Positions 51,479 to 61,465 of a stretch of 64,000 nucleotides of DNA are shown piece after piece. The stretch's first letter is position 1; every line of letters starts with the position of its first letter. The notes below the pieces were generated by a model. It ran no database searches and was not told where the DNA came from. It saw only the letters and a program-made list of their open reading frames with translations. Source of the DNA: CAYUVH01 sp964448135 (GTDB lineage: Bacteria; Verrucomicrobiota; Verrucomicrobiia; Limisphaerales; UBA8199); the NCBI GenBank assembly GCA_964448135.1, contig CAYUVH010000039.1, positions 1 through 64,000 on the forward strand, read 5' to 3'. The translations under genes and the position numbers were made by a program.

Positions 51479-54139
51479 TTATCTTCTTTTGAATTTTGTA
51501 TTTCGATTTTGTTTCGCCTGCCCGCCATGAGCTTGGCGACGGCCTGGATTTCGCGGACCCCATGTCACGGCCGCGGCATTCACATTTCCCCGGCCTCTTC
51601 CCTCCGTGCCTCTGTGTCTCTGTGGTTCAGACTTTTCCCCTCCCACCGCACGCCTTCCATCCGCCAACCGAAAATCCACCTGCTTCTTAAATCCATCCAC
51701 CTTCGCCACTTGCACCGTGACTTTGTCCCCCAGCCGGATCACCCGCCGCGTTCTTCTCCCCACCAACTGACTTCGCGTCGGCTCAAATACAAAAAAATCA
51801 TCCTCCACCGTGGACAACGGCACCAACCCACTCATCGCCAGCCCCGGCACATCCACGAAGAACCCGAAATTCCGCACGTCCGTCACCAACGCCGGATACT
51901 TCTCCGGGTTCCCCGACTTCAATTGCGCCCGCAAAAACGCGAACAGCTTCACATCCTTGCTGTCCCGCTCCGCATCCGCCGAATTGCGTTCCGTCGCCGA
52001 GATATGATCCGCCGCCTCCTTCAACGCCGGCGTCGAACCCGCCTGCGCATCGAACAACGCCCGATGCACGATCAAATCCGAGTACCGCCGGATCGGCGAC
52101 GTAAAATGCGTATACTTCTTCTTTGCCAACCCGTAATGCCCCAACGGCTCGACCGCATACCGCGCGCGCATCAGCGACCGCAAAAAACCAATCTTCAGCG
52201 CGGGCCCGATCGGCAGCGTATTCAGCCGGGCCAACAGCTTTTGCACCTCGCCCGGGTGGCTCAGGTTGCCGCACGGCACATTGTGGCTCAGCAAATCTTC
52301 GCGATACTCCCGCAACCGCCGCTCGTCCGGCTGCTCGTGCACGCGATACACCGCCGGCCGGTTCATTTGCATCAACCGGGCTGCCACCGCCTCGTTCGCC
52401 AGCAGCATGCACTCCTCGATCAACTGATGCGAAACATCGTTCTCCGTCCTCTCGATCCGCAAAATGCGCCCCTGCTCATCGAGCCGGATTTTCGACTCGG
52501 GAAAATCCAGGTCCAAAGATCCGGCCTTGAAGCGCAACCGGCGGATCTTTTGTGCTAATTGGTGCACATTGTGCAACATCTGCTCGATCGAATCGTCCGT
52601 GGGCTCGCGCTGTAGAATCGCCAGCGCTTCCTGGTAGCTGAAGCGCCGCTTGGAATGAATCACCGCCGCGTAAAACTTCGTGCTCAGCACCCGGCCATCA
52701 TCCGCGATCAAAAACTCCACGCACTTCGTCAGCCGGTCCACATTCGGCTTCAACGAACAAAGCTCGTTGCTCAACGCCTCCGGCAACATCGGAATGACGC
52801 GGTCCACCAGGTAAGTCGAATTGCCGCGCTTGCGCGCCTCCACATCCAGCGCCGTCCCCGGCTTCACGTAATGCGAGACATCCGCAATGTGCACCCACAA
52901 CCGCCATTGCCCGCGCTCCGCCGGCTCGAGACAGATCGCATCATCAAAATCCTTCGCGTCATCCGGATCGATCGTGATGACCTGGTGACCTCGACAATCC
53001 ACGCGCCCGGTAAAATCGCCGGAGTTCACCGTGGACCCGATACTCTGCGCCTCCTGCAACACCGGCTTCGGAAAGTGCAGCGGCAAATCGTACTGCCGCA
53101 GCACCGACAGCATGTCCACGCCTTCTTCATCGGGCGCGCCCAGGACTTCGATGATTTCGCCCTCGGGATTCGTGTTCCGCGATTGCCACTCGCCCAATTC
53201 CACCACCACCTTGTCGCCGGTGTGGGCCGGACGTCCCACGTCGCGCGGCTCCGGCACGTACACATCATGCGGAAAACGCGGATCATCGGGTACCACGTAG
53301 AGAAACTGCTTCCCGCGTTGCAACGTCCCGACGATCTGCGTCCGGCGCCGCTCCAAAATCCGCACCACCGTGCCGCTGGCCGCCTCGTTCCCGCCCGGGC
53401 GCAATCCCCTGCCCCGCACGTTTCGCCGCGCCAGCACGCGATCCTCATTCATGGCCGTGCCCGTGGCATTTCCCGCGATGGCGATCTCGTCGAGCGCCGG
53501 ATCGTCCGGCTGCAGATAGCCCGCGCCCGAGCGCGTCAGGCGAATCCGTCCCGGAATCAAGTCCGCCTCGGGCGGCAGGATATAACGATTTCCTTTGATC
53601 CGCGCAATCCGCCCGGCCTGTTCCATTGAACGCAGCACGTTCTGCAATTCCTGTTGCGCATTCGGCGGCAACCTCAGCAACTGCAGCAGCTCCGGCACAT
53701 TCGCCGGCACATAATTCTCGCGTCCCAACACCGCCGACACCTGCTCCGGCAGGTTCTGCGCGAAGCCCCGCGTTTCACGCGGCCCGCCGCCAAAGTCCCG
53801 CCGCCCCGGGCGATCCACCTTCCGGTAGGGACGCGCTGCCGCGCGTCCGCTAGGCGCATTACCAACGTCGCGCCCCCCCTCGCGCCGTGGCCCTCCGCCA
53901 GGCCGTGGCCCTCCACCTGGGCGCTGCCCTCCACCTGGACGAGGCCCCCCGCCAGGGCGCGACCCCCCACCAGGACGCGACCCTCCGCCGGATGCGCTGG
54001 TAAAGTCACGCCGCCCTTTGCGACGTTGGGATTGCCCACCGGAGAAACTCCGGTGATGCGAACTGGGAATAATGGGTCTGCTCACGATTTGTTGCGATTC
54101 ATCTTCTGGTAGGGACGCGCTGCCGCGCGTCCGCCACAT
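51479..54139 (-). CDS. rnr: Ribonuclease R (RNB-family 3'-5' exoribonuclease)
   Basis: The 886-residue hydrolytic exoribonuclease has the layout of RNase R. There is a winged-helix-like region at about 120-190, cold-shock/OB domains, and the RNB catalytic domain with ITIDPDDAKDFDDAICLEP (Mg2+ aspartates), WVHIADVSHYVKPGTALD, FTSPIRRYSDLIVHRALFD and an S1 domain near 740-815. The N-terminal 110 residues are Arg/Gly/Pro repeats, and the first and last 40 residues include translations of dispersed repeats. The true start is uncertain: ATG at 54139 lies just upstream of one repeat copy, and an in-frame GTG at about 54085 is the alternative. Confidence 0.93.
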   Translation of the reverse strand: MWRTRGSASLPEDESQQIVSRPIIPSSHHRSFSGGQSQRRKGRRDFTSASGGGSRPGGGSRPGGGPRPGGGQRPGGGPRPGGGPRREGGRDVGNAPSGRAAARPYRKVDRPGRRDFGGGPRETRGFAQNLPEQVSAVLGRENYVPANVPELLQLLRLPPNAQQELQNVLRSMEQAGRIARIKGNRYILPPEADLIPGRIRLTRSGAGYLQPDDPALDEIAIAGNATGTAMNEDRVLARRNVRGRGLRPGGNEAASGTVVRILERRRTQIVGTLQRGKQFLYVVPDDPRFPHDVYVPEPRDVGRPAHTGDKVVVELGEWQSRNTNPEGEIIEVLGAPDEEGVDMLSVLRQYDLPLHFPKPVLQEAQSIGSTVNSGDFTGRVDCRGHQVITIDPDDAKDFDDAICLEPAERGQWRLWVHIADVSHYVKPGTALDVEARKRGNSTYLVDRVIPMLPEALSNELCSLKPNVDRLTKCVEFLIADDGRVLSTKFYAAVIHSKRRFSYQEALAILQREPTDDSIEQMLHNVHQLAQKIRRLRFKAGSLDLDFPESKIRLDEQGRILRIERTENDVSHQLIEECMLLANEAVAARLMQMNRPAVYRVHEQPDERRLREYREDLLSHNVPCGNLSHPGEVQKLLARLNTLPIGPALKIGFLRSLMRARYAVEPLGHYGLAKKKYTHFTSPIRRYSDLIVHRALFDAQAGSTPALKEAADHISATERNSADAERDSKDVKLFAFLRAQLKSGNPEKYPALVTDVRNFGFFVDVPGLAMSGLVPLSTVEDDFFVFEPTRSQLVGRRTRRVIRLGDKVTVQVAKVDGFKKQVDFRLADGRRAVGGEKSEPQRHRGTEGRGRGNVNAAAVTWGPRNPGRRQAHGGQAKQNRNTKFKRR
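51601..51630. repeat. Dispersed repeat 'CCTCCGTGCCTCTGTGTCTC' type inside rnr
   Basis: The sequence CCTCCGTGCCTCTGTGTCTC continues TGTGGTTCAG. It lies within the 3' end of rnr, where the frame reads PQRHRGTEG. From general knowledge this string recurs in intergenic DNA of many bacteria. Confidence 0.55.
53824..53850. repeat. REP-like palindrome, copy A (inside rnr)
   Basis: A 27-bp unit: GGTAGGG head overlapping the stem GGACGCGC-TGCC-GCGCGTCC. It is identical to copy B at 54108-54134. It lies in frame within the rnr 5' region and encodes GRAAARPYR on the reverse strand. Confidence 0.75.
53889..53996 (-). repeat. Six 18-bp tandem repeats in rnr
   Basis: Six consecutive 18-bp units encode (G)GGxRPG-type hexapeptides near residues 48-84 of RNase R. 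The repeats vary mainly at the codon for Ser, Pro or Gln before Arg. Confidence 0.8.
54108..54134. repeat. REP-like palindrome, copy B (at the rnr start)
   Basis: Identical over 27 bp to copy A at 53824-53850, in the same orientation, 284 bp away. Within rnr the reverse strand reads RTRGSASLP from it, just after the proposed ATG. Confidence 0.75.
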
Positions 54140-54182
54140 CCCTCAGCAAATTCTTTGCAGGGAATACTTTGTCTTTCGTTCA

Positions 54183-55805
<1,623 letters not shown>

Positions 55806-55890
55806 CAAACAACTCTCACCGGGCATGTCCCCGGCGAAATACCAGCCTACCAAAATCCCCACCACTTGCGAGCCTTCCTTTTTTCGTGGC

Positions 55891-55933
55891 GGCAGACGTC
55901 CCGTCTGCCGTAGAGCCGGGCGTCCCGCCCGGC
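55891..55933. repeat. Tandem pair of TCC-loop hairpins
   Basis: Two perfect 8-bp hairpins with the same 3-nt loop: GGCAGACG-TCC-CGTCTGCC (55891-55909) and GCCGGGCG-TCC-CGCCCGGC (55915-55933), separated by GTAGA. The stems differ while the loop and spacing are kept. It lies upstream of prfC. Confidence 0.7.
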
Positions 55934-56004
55934 GGCCAAACCCTCAACCCGCCCCAACCGCCGAAATCTCCACCCCCACATTCAATTCACGCTCTTCCTC
56001 TTCC

Positions 56005-56035
56005 CCTTCCGCGTGTTCCGTGTGTTCTGTGGGCA
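56005..56035. repeat. Dispersed repeat 'GTGTTCCGTGTGTTCTGTGG' type
   Basis: The string CGTGTTCCGTGTGTTCTGTG lies here; the reverse frame reads VPTEHTEHAEG. From general knowledge similar strings recur in intergenic DNA of many genomes. It precedes the small membrane protein gene. Confidence 0.5.
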
Positions 56036-56153
56036 CCATCTCCGTTTTTCCCCTTTGAATTTCGGATTTTGTTGCCGGCGTGCAACGGCCTCGGATTCCG
56101 AATTTAGGAAATTGTGCTGATGCTGAAAAACGCGTTCCATATCGCCACCACCC

Positions 56154-56606
56154 GTGACGGAAGAAGAAAAACAAGCCCGCCTCGCCGAACTCAAAAATAT
56201 CCCGCAGCAGGTGCAACGCGCCGCGATGTTCGCGATGGCCCTCGGCCTGGTCTCTTTCCTCCGCGTCCTTGCGCGCGCCTACGCAAATCATCTCTCCATC
56301 GGCAGAGCCTTCCTGACCGGCGCCCTCCTCGGCATTTGGTTCTTCCTCAACGGCGCTTGCCTATACAACCGCAGCCGCTGGAGCTACGCCGGCCTGATCG
56401 GCTTCGCCCTGCTGCCCACCCTCGGCCTGATCACCCTCTGGATGCACTTGCTGACCATTGCCCTGCAGGGAAATCTCCTCTCCGACTGGCCCAACACCCT
56501 CCTGTGCCTCATCGCCGTCCTCCAAATCGCCGTCACCGCCGTCCTCCTGCGCTACCTCCTCGCCAAACAAGTCCGCGACTACATCTGGAAACCCCCAACC
56601 CAATAA
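56154..56606 (+). CDS. Small four-helix membrane protein of unknown function
   Basis: A 150-residue protein starting at GTG (MTEEEKQARLAELKNIPQQV). It has a charged N-terminal helix followed by about four hydrophobic segments: AMFAMALGLVSFLRVLA, FLTGALLGIWFFLNGACL, LIGFALLPTLGLITLWMHLL and LLCLIAVLQIAVTAVLLRYL. No family was recognised. Codon use and positional GC look like neighbouring genes, and hydrophobicity is too regular for a chance frame. It stands alone between prfC and a long gene-poor stretch. Confidence 0.65.
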   Translation: MTEEEKQARLAELKNIPQQVQRAAMFAMALGLVSFLRVLARAYANHLSIGRAFLTGALLGIWFFLNGACLYNRSRWSYAGLIGFALLPTLGLITLWMHLLTIALQGNLLSDWPNTLLCLIAVLQIAVTAVLLRYLLAKQVRDYIWKPPTQ

Positions 56607-57405
56607 CAGGCCCCCGCTCTGATGACTCGCAGGAACTCATCTCCCCAGCCGTAGTTAAAAATATTTTTCGTCCTCCAGTCCGTCCTCCCATGTGTTGTTT
56701 TTGGGCTCGTAGCAGGGCTTTCCGTGCGTTTTCGGCGGTTGGATTTCTGTCATTTCTGTCACGGGAGAAACTCCCACCGGGGGAGATTATTTTTCCCACC
56801 GATTGGATATCCTTGGTGAAAAAAAGAAAACTCCTCCATGACACCGATCGCCAAAGCCTCCGGCCTCCACGGCAAATCTCCTTCGCCACGCGCCCAGCCT
56901 CCGGACCTATCTCACCCGTCCGACGTCCTCATCCGCTCACTCAATCCCACGCCTGAACTCCAGGACCGCATCGCTGCGAGCCCCGCCGCTTCCCGCTCCC
57001 AGTGGAACCGAGCAATCCTCCGAGCATCCTCCCGCAAACCCATGGCCAGCCAAAAGCAAACCCGCCGCAAGCCTGCCGCAAGCCTGCTGGCAAACCAAAA
57101 ACCCCAGCAAACACCCCTATGCAAACCCAAAACGACCAAAAATTATTTTGCGCCTCATTTCCCTGCCTCCCAGCCCTTTCCTTCCCCTCCCATTTTTCTG
57201 TCACAAAATTTTTCTGACATAATGCCTTTTTCCTCTGTCACCCCCAATCGTCACGATCACCCAACCCTTCCTAACACATTTTATCGCACGCCCATCCCCC
57301 ATTCCAAAACCCGCTCCCTTTTGGAATCGCCAACTCCCCCACCCTCGCCCTATTCTCACCCTCGTGGCTGCCAAACCCGGAGCCACTAAACACCGAGGCC
57401 CAATT
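56607..57405. other. Gene-poor stretch of about 800 nt
   Basis: No convincing gene was seen. A 183-codon open frame (56838-57389) has low-complexity Pro/Ser/Lys/Gln translation and no ribosome-binding site. The stretch is C-rich, with scattered TTTCTGTCA motifs (56750-56765, 57190-57240), a direct repeat (GCCGCAAGCCTGCCGCAAGC) near 57070 and several A/T-rich patches. It may hold the DUF4097-like gene's promoter region. Confidence 0.45.
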
Positions 57406-58950
57406 ATGAAACCGACCCAATTTCTCATCGCGCCCGTCCTCCTGCTTTTGACCGCGCTGCCGCTCCTCGCCGAAGATCCCAGCAGCAATCTCGAAAAATC
57501 GTTCACGGTTACCCCCGGCGGCAAGTTCGTCCTCGACGCCAACATGGGCGCCTGCGACCTCAACTCCACCGACGGCAACGAAGTCAAAATCCGCGTCACC
57601 CGCGCCGCCAAACACGCCAGCCAGAAGGAAGCTGAGGCCCTCTTCGACAATCACGAAGTCAACTTCACCCAGGAAGGCAACACCATCACCGTCACCGCCA
57701 AAAACAAAAAGGGCGGCAACATCCTCAACCTCAGCAGCCGGCCGTCCCTCGAAGTCCATTACTACATCTCCGTCCCGAAGAAATTCGACGCCGACCTCGG
57801 CACCGCCGGCGGCGACGTCCGCGTCGGAGAAATCGACGGCAAACTCAAGGCCCGCACCACCAGCGGCTCCATCCATTTGCAGAAGGCCAGCGGCGACGTC
57901 CATGCCGCCGACGCCGGGGGCGATGTCCTCATCGGCGAAGCAGGAGCGAACCTCTTCGCCAGCACCTCCTCCGGCTCCGTAAAAGTCCGCAAAGTCTCCG
58001 GCAAAGCCGATCTTTCGAGCGCTGGCGGTGACGTCCACGTCGCCGAAGCTGACGGCCCCGTTTCCGCCCGCACCTCCAGCGGCTCGATCCGCCTCAAGAC
58101 CGTCAAAGGCGACCTGACCGCACAAAACGCCGGCGGCGACATCTACGGTGAAACCATCGGCGGCAACGTGACCGCCTCCACCTCCAGCGGTTCCATTGGC
58201 TTTGGCCAACTCCAGGGTAAATCCAACCAAATCAAAAATGCCGGCGGCGATGTCGGCATCGAATCCGCCGATGGCGATGTTTCCATCCAGACCTCCAGCG
58301 GCTCCATCAAACTGAAAACCGCCAAAGGCGACGTGCAGGCGAAAAACTCCGGCGGCGACATCACCCTCGGCGACGTCAGCGGCGCCGTCGAAGCCCAATC
58401 CTCCAGCGGCTCGATCAAAATCCGCTCCGCGGGCGGCAATGTGGACGCTAAAAACTCCGGCGGCGACATCGGCATCGGCAGCGCCGAAAAGCAAATCACC
58501 GCCCGCACCTCCAGCGGGTCCATCCGCATCGGCTCCGCCAAAGGCGCCGCCAATCTAACCGACTCCGGCGGCAGTATCGAAATCAAGGAAGCCTTCTCCT
58601 CCCTCCAGGCCAGCACCTCCAGCGGCGACATCACCGCCAACCTCGTGACCCAGCCCAAAGAAAACTGCTCCCTCCAATCCTCCGGCGGCGGCATCACCCT
58701 GACCCTTCCGAAGTGGGCCGCCGTGGACCTCGACGCCCGCGCCAGTGGGGGCGACGCCAGCAGCGAACTCCCCCTCACCATTGAAGGCGGCTCCAGCAAA
58801 GGCAACGGCACCCTCCGCGGTAAGATCAATGGCGGCGGCCCCACCCTCTCTCTGCGCTCAAGTTCCGGCGACATCCGCCTCAAATCCTCCAATATCGCCA
58901 ACGCCGGCCTCAAACTCGAAGACGATCCCAAACCAGCCCAGCCAAAATAA
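57406..58950 (+). CDS. Secreted DUF4097-like beta-solenoid repeat protein
   Basis: A 514-residue protein with a signal peptide (FLIAPVLLLLTALPLLAED). A small N-terminal beta domain follows (SFTVTPGGKFVLDANMGACD), typical of DUF4097/adhesin-like proteins. From about residue 130 it is a solenoid of about nine 38-40-residue units, each with a TSSGSI(K/R) turn and a GGD turn (ARTSSGSIRLKTVKGDLTAQ, NAGGDIYGETIGGNVTASTS). Such units form a right-handed beta-helix. A GAGG ribosome-binding site precedes the ATG at 57406. No anchor is seen; a role in cell-surface scaffolding is possible but unproved. Confidence 0.85.
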   Translation: MKPTQFLIAPVLLLLTALPLLAEDPSSNLEKSFTVTPGGKFVLDANMGACDLNSTDGNEVKIRVTRAAKHASQKEAEALFDNHEVNFTQEGNTITVTAKNKKGGNILNLSSRPSLEVHYYISVPKKFDADLGTAGGDVRVGEIDGKLKARTTSGSIHLQKASGDVHAADAGGDVLIGEAGANLFASTSSGSVKVRKVSGKADLSSAGGDVHVAEADGPVSARTSSGSIRLKTVKGDLTAQNAGGDIYGETIGGNVTASTSSGSIGFGQLQGKSNQIKNAGGDVGIESADGDVSIQTSSGSIKLKTAKGDVQAKNSGGDITLGDVSGAVEAQSSSGSIKIRSAGGNVDAKNSGGDIGIGSAEKQITARTSSGSIRIGSAKGAANLTDSGGSIEIKEAFSSLQASTSSGDITANLVTQPKENCSLQSSGGGITLTLPKWAAVDLDARASGGDASSELPLTIEGGSSKGNGTLRGKINGGGPTLSLRSSSGDIRLKSSNIANAGLKLEDDPKPAQPK

Positions 58951-58951
58951 A

Positions 58952-59035
58952 TTCGGATTTCGGGTTTCTTTCGTCACGTATCGCGACGTAGCGTTCTCGC
59001 GAAAGCGGACTCGAAATTCGTGCTTCGTCATTGAG
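58952..59035. repeat. Dispersed repeat, 'CTTCTTTCGTCA...' type, copy 2 (with insertion)
   Basis: Contains ATTCGGATTTCGGGTTTCTT and, after about 35 nt, ATTCGTGCTTCGTCATTGAG. The two ends match copy 3 (60031-60081), but the middle holds an extra segment. It lies at the head of the 367-nt gap before the GNAT gene; the rest of the gap (59036-59317) shows nothing recognisable. Confidence 0.55.
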
Positions 59036-59317
59036 CACCGCTGGCTATTTTTTTGCAATTTGCTCAAAAACGTGATTGCATTCTGCACAATTCCCGGACA
59101 GCTCCCGCGCAATACTGGCCGAATTCCCACATTTCCCCGACGGCATTCCAACTGCTAGGAACTTCCCGGGAAGATTTAACCAATTATTTCCACCAGGCAA
59201 TTTGACGCGGCACAATTTGAAATTAAGTTCGTCCCATTACAGAACCGCACCACGAACTGTATTCCGGAATGGGCGCACCCGTTGCGCAGCTACCTCGTGT
59301 ACGAGGCGGGCCCCGTT

Positions 59318-59992
59318 ATGAACTCCCGTGGCCAACTCTCCCCGCCCGAATATGAAATGAGGACAGTCCTCCGCGACGATATCATTCACCTCCGACCGTT
59401 TGCCGCCCAGGATGTTTTCGATCTCTACTCCGCCACTCGCGAGACGATCGGCAGCCTCTGCGAGTGGATGCTCTGGTGCCACCCTGATTATTCTCTCGAA
59501 GATTGCCGCAATTTCCTCACGCGCTCCGTGAAGGATTGGGACTCCGAAGCGAGCTACAATTTCGCCATCGTGGATGTAAAGACCGGCGAAGTCTGCGGCA
59601 GCATTTCCCTCAACCGCATCAACCGCGCCCACCGCGTCGCCAACGTCGGCTATTGGGTGCGCCAAAGCCAGGCCGGACGCGGCATCGCCTCGCGCGCGTT
59701 GCGCCTGGTCGCCCGCTACGGATTGCACACCCTTTCCCTCAAGCGCATCGAAGTGCTTGTCCCCGAAGGCAACCTCGCCAGCCAGCGCGTGGCCCAAAAA
59801 GCCGGCGCCACCTTCGAAGGCGTCCTGAACCAGAAGCTCAAGCTGAATGGCAAAGCTCACGACGGTCTGATGTTCGCCATCTTCCAGGCCAAACCCCTGC
59901 GCACGGCCCAACAAAAGCTCTACCGCCGAAAAGCCCTGCGCGCCCCCGGTCTGACGACGTCACTTTCCCGTAAGCGAATGCCCGCAATTTAA
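59318..59992 (+). CDS. GNAT-family N-acetyltransferase (RimJ/RimL-like)
   Basis: A 224-residue acetyltransferase. The N-terminal strand LRPFAAQDVFDLYSATRETI is typical of RimJ/RimL-type enzymes acting on protein N-termini or amino-sugar-like substrates. The acetyl-CoA loop is GYWVRQSQAGRGIASRALRL and the C-terminal part has RIEVLVPEGNLASQRVAQKA, also a family signature. Two ATGs are possible; 59318 is preferred because the extra residues lead smoothly into the fold, and the other is at 59357. The C-terminal 30 residues are basic and may be a tail. Confidence 0.88.
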   Translation: MNSRGQLSPPEYEMRTVLRDDIIHLRPFAAQDVFDLYSATRETIGSLCEWMLWCHPDYSLEDCRNFLTRSVKDWDSEASYNFAIVDVKTGEVCGSISLNRINRAHRVANVGYWVRQSQAGRGIASRALRLVARYGLHTLSLKRIEVLVPEGNLASQRVAQKAGATFEGVLNQKLKLNGKAHDGLMFAIFQAKPLRTAQQKLYRRKALRAPGLTTSLSRKRMPAI

Positions 59993-60030
59993 TCCGGCGG
60001 TTCATTGCGATCCCGCGATACCTTTCGCCC

Positions 60031-60081
60031 CTTCGGATTTCGAGCTTCTTTCGTCATTGGACATTCGTGCTTCGTCATTCC
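60031..60081. repeat. Dispersed repeat, 'CTTCTTTCGTCATTGG...' type, copy 3
   Basis: Reads CTTCGGATTTCGAGCTTCTT, then TCGTCATTGGACATTCGTGC and TTCGTCATTCC. The reverse frame translates as MTKHECPMTKEARNPK, a peptide I recognise as a common spurious annotation in such genomes. It is the most complete of three copies. Confidence 0.6.
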
Positions 60082-60277
60082 CTCCCCTCTCTGCCGTCTT
60101 TCCGTTCGCACCCCTTTTCTCTGGAACCTCTCACCCCCCTTGGTATACTTACCTCCGGCTGGAAGTGAGCCACCGGATCCGCGGGAAGGGTTTAACCCGG
60201 CTTCAAACCAAAAAGTAAACGCACGTTCTTCGTGCACATGCCCGTCTGCGGATCCGGGCCAGAAAGCGAAGAACCAT

Positions 60278-61336
60278 ATGCAAAAGACCCTTCCGCCGCG
60301 TCCCAACCTCGATCACCTCCGCCGCCAGGCCAAGACCTTGCTCGCCGATCTGGCCTCGGGAAACCCTGACGCCATCGCCACCATCCGGGAAAACCTCCCC
60401 GCCGCCAAAAAACTCACCGCAGCCGAAATCGCCAAAACCCAGTTTCGCCTTGCCGACGCCCAGTCGGCCATCGCCCGCAAAAGCGGCTTCGCCGCGTGGC
60501 CGCATCTTGCCCGACACGTGGAACAACTCCGCGCGATGGAAGGCACCTGGTCGTTCGAAAGTCTGGCTGTGGACGGCAACCGGATGCCGGCAACCGCGCT
60601 CGGCGCTTCGCGCGTGCTGATCGATGGCGACCGTTTCCGCACCGACTCACCCGAGGCCACTTACGAAGGCGTCTTCAATATCAACGTCGAAGCCAACCCT
60701 CACGAAATAGACATTGAATTCATTGCCGGCCCCGAGGCGGGAAACTGGAACTATGGTATCTTCAAAGTGGACGGCGATCGGTTCGAACTCTGCCTCGACC
60801 TCAACGGCAAGCCGCGACCCAAGAAGTTTGTCACCTCACCCGGCAGCGGTCATGCACATGAAGTCCTCGTGCGCACCCAGCGCGCACGACCGGAAAACGT
60901 CTCCGGCGGGACCCCTCCACCGCCGCCAGCTTCCATGGCGTCCGCCAGTGATTTCGGGTACGTCGAATCCCCCACCCTGACCAAACTGCAAGGCGAGTGG
61001 ATCGCTACAAAAATCATTCGCGACGGTATGAATCTCCCCGGCATAATGCTGCGTACCGCCAGTCGTTCCATGACGAAAAACGAAGTCCACATTTCCGTCG
61101 GCGGCTCGCTCATTATCCACGCCCTCGTAAAACTCGGCGAACCGAGTGATCTCATGCATGTTGACTACTACAACCTAGGTGGCATGACGAAAGGCGCCGT
61201 CCAACTTGGCGTGTTCAAATGGTCCGGCGACGAAGCCTGCTTCTGCATGGCCGCCCCCGGCGCACCGCGTCCCACCAACTTCGACGCCCCCGCTGGCAGC
61301 GGCTGCAGTTTCAGCCAGTGGCGCCGTAAGCGTTAA
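60278..61336 (+). CDS. Ankyrin-like N-terminus with two TIGR03067-like domains
   Basis: A 352-residue cytoplasmic-looking protein. The first 85 residues (LDHLRRQAKTLLADLASGNP, ADAQSAIARKSGFAAWPHLA) match the leader of many verrucomicrobial/planctomycetal ankyrin-type proteins. Two beta-rich domains of the TIGR03067 kind follow at about 88-200 and 230-350 (MEGTWSFESLAVDGNRMPAT and LQGEWIATKIIRDGMNLPGI). The family is known only from PVC-type bacteria and has no assigned function. The start at 60278 is taken after a long upstream frame made mainly of dispersed repeat. Confidence 0.8.
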   Translation: MQKTLPPRPNLDHLRRQAKTLLADLASGNPDAIATIRENLPAAKKLTAAEIAKTQFRLADAQSAIARKSGFAAWPHLARHVEQLRAMEGTWSFESLAVDGNRMPATALGASRVLIDGDRFRTDSPEATYEGVFNINVEANPHEIDIEFIAGPEAGNWNYGIFKVDGDRFELCLDLNGKPRPKKFVTSPGSGHAHEVLVRTQRARPENVSGGTPPPPPASMASASDFGYVESPTLTKLQGEWIATKIIRDGMNLPGIMLRTASRSMTKNEVHISVGGSLIIHALVKLGEPSDLMHVDYYNLGGMTKGAVQLGVFKWSGDEACFCMAAPGAPRPTNFDAPAGSGCSFSQWRRKR

Positions 61337-61465
61337 ACCAGATATTTATCCCATGCCGAAGGCATGGAAGACATTACGGTGCGTCGTTGCGAGCTCCCAA
61401 CCAGCAACGACCACCGGTAAACAATTTCGAAAATCATCTGCACCCGATAAGGGTGCCACCCCCAA

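Noticed and set aside
56838..57389. 183-codon open frame in the gene-poor stretch
   Set aside because: Low-complexity translation, no ribosome-binding site, no family, and overlapping open frames on the other strand. More likely chance.
60005..60277. 91-residue upstream frame of the TIGR03067-like protein
   Set aside because: Most of it is a translation of the dispersed TTCGTCATT repeat; homology starts at the ATG at 60278.
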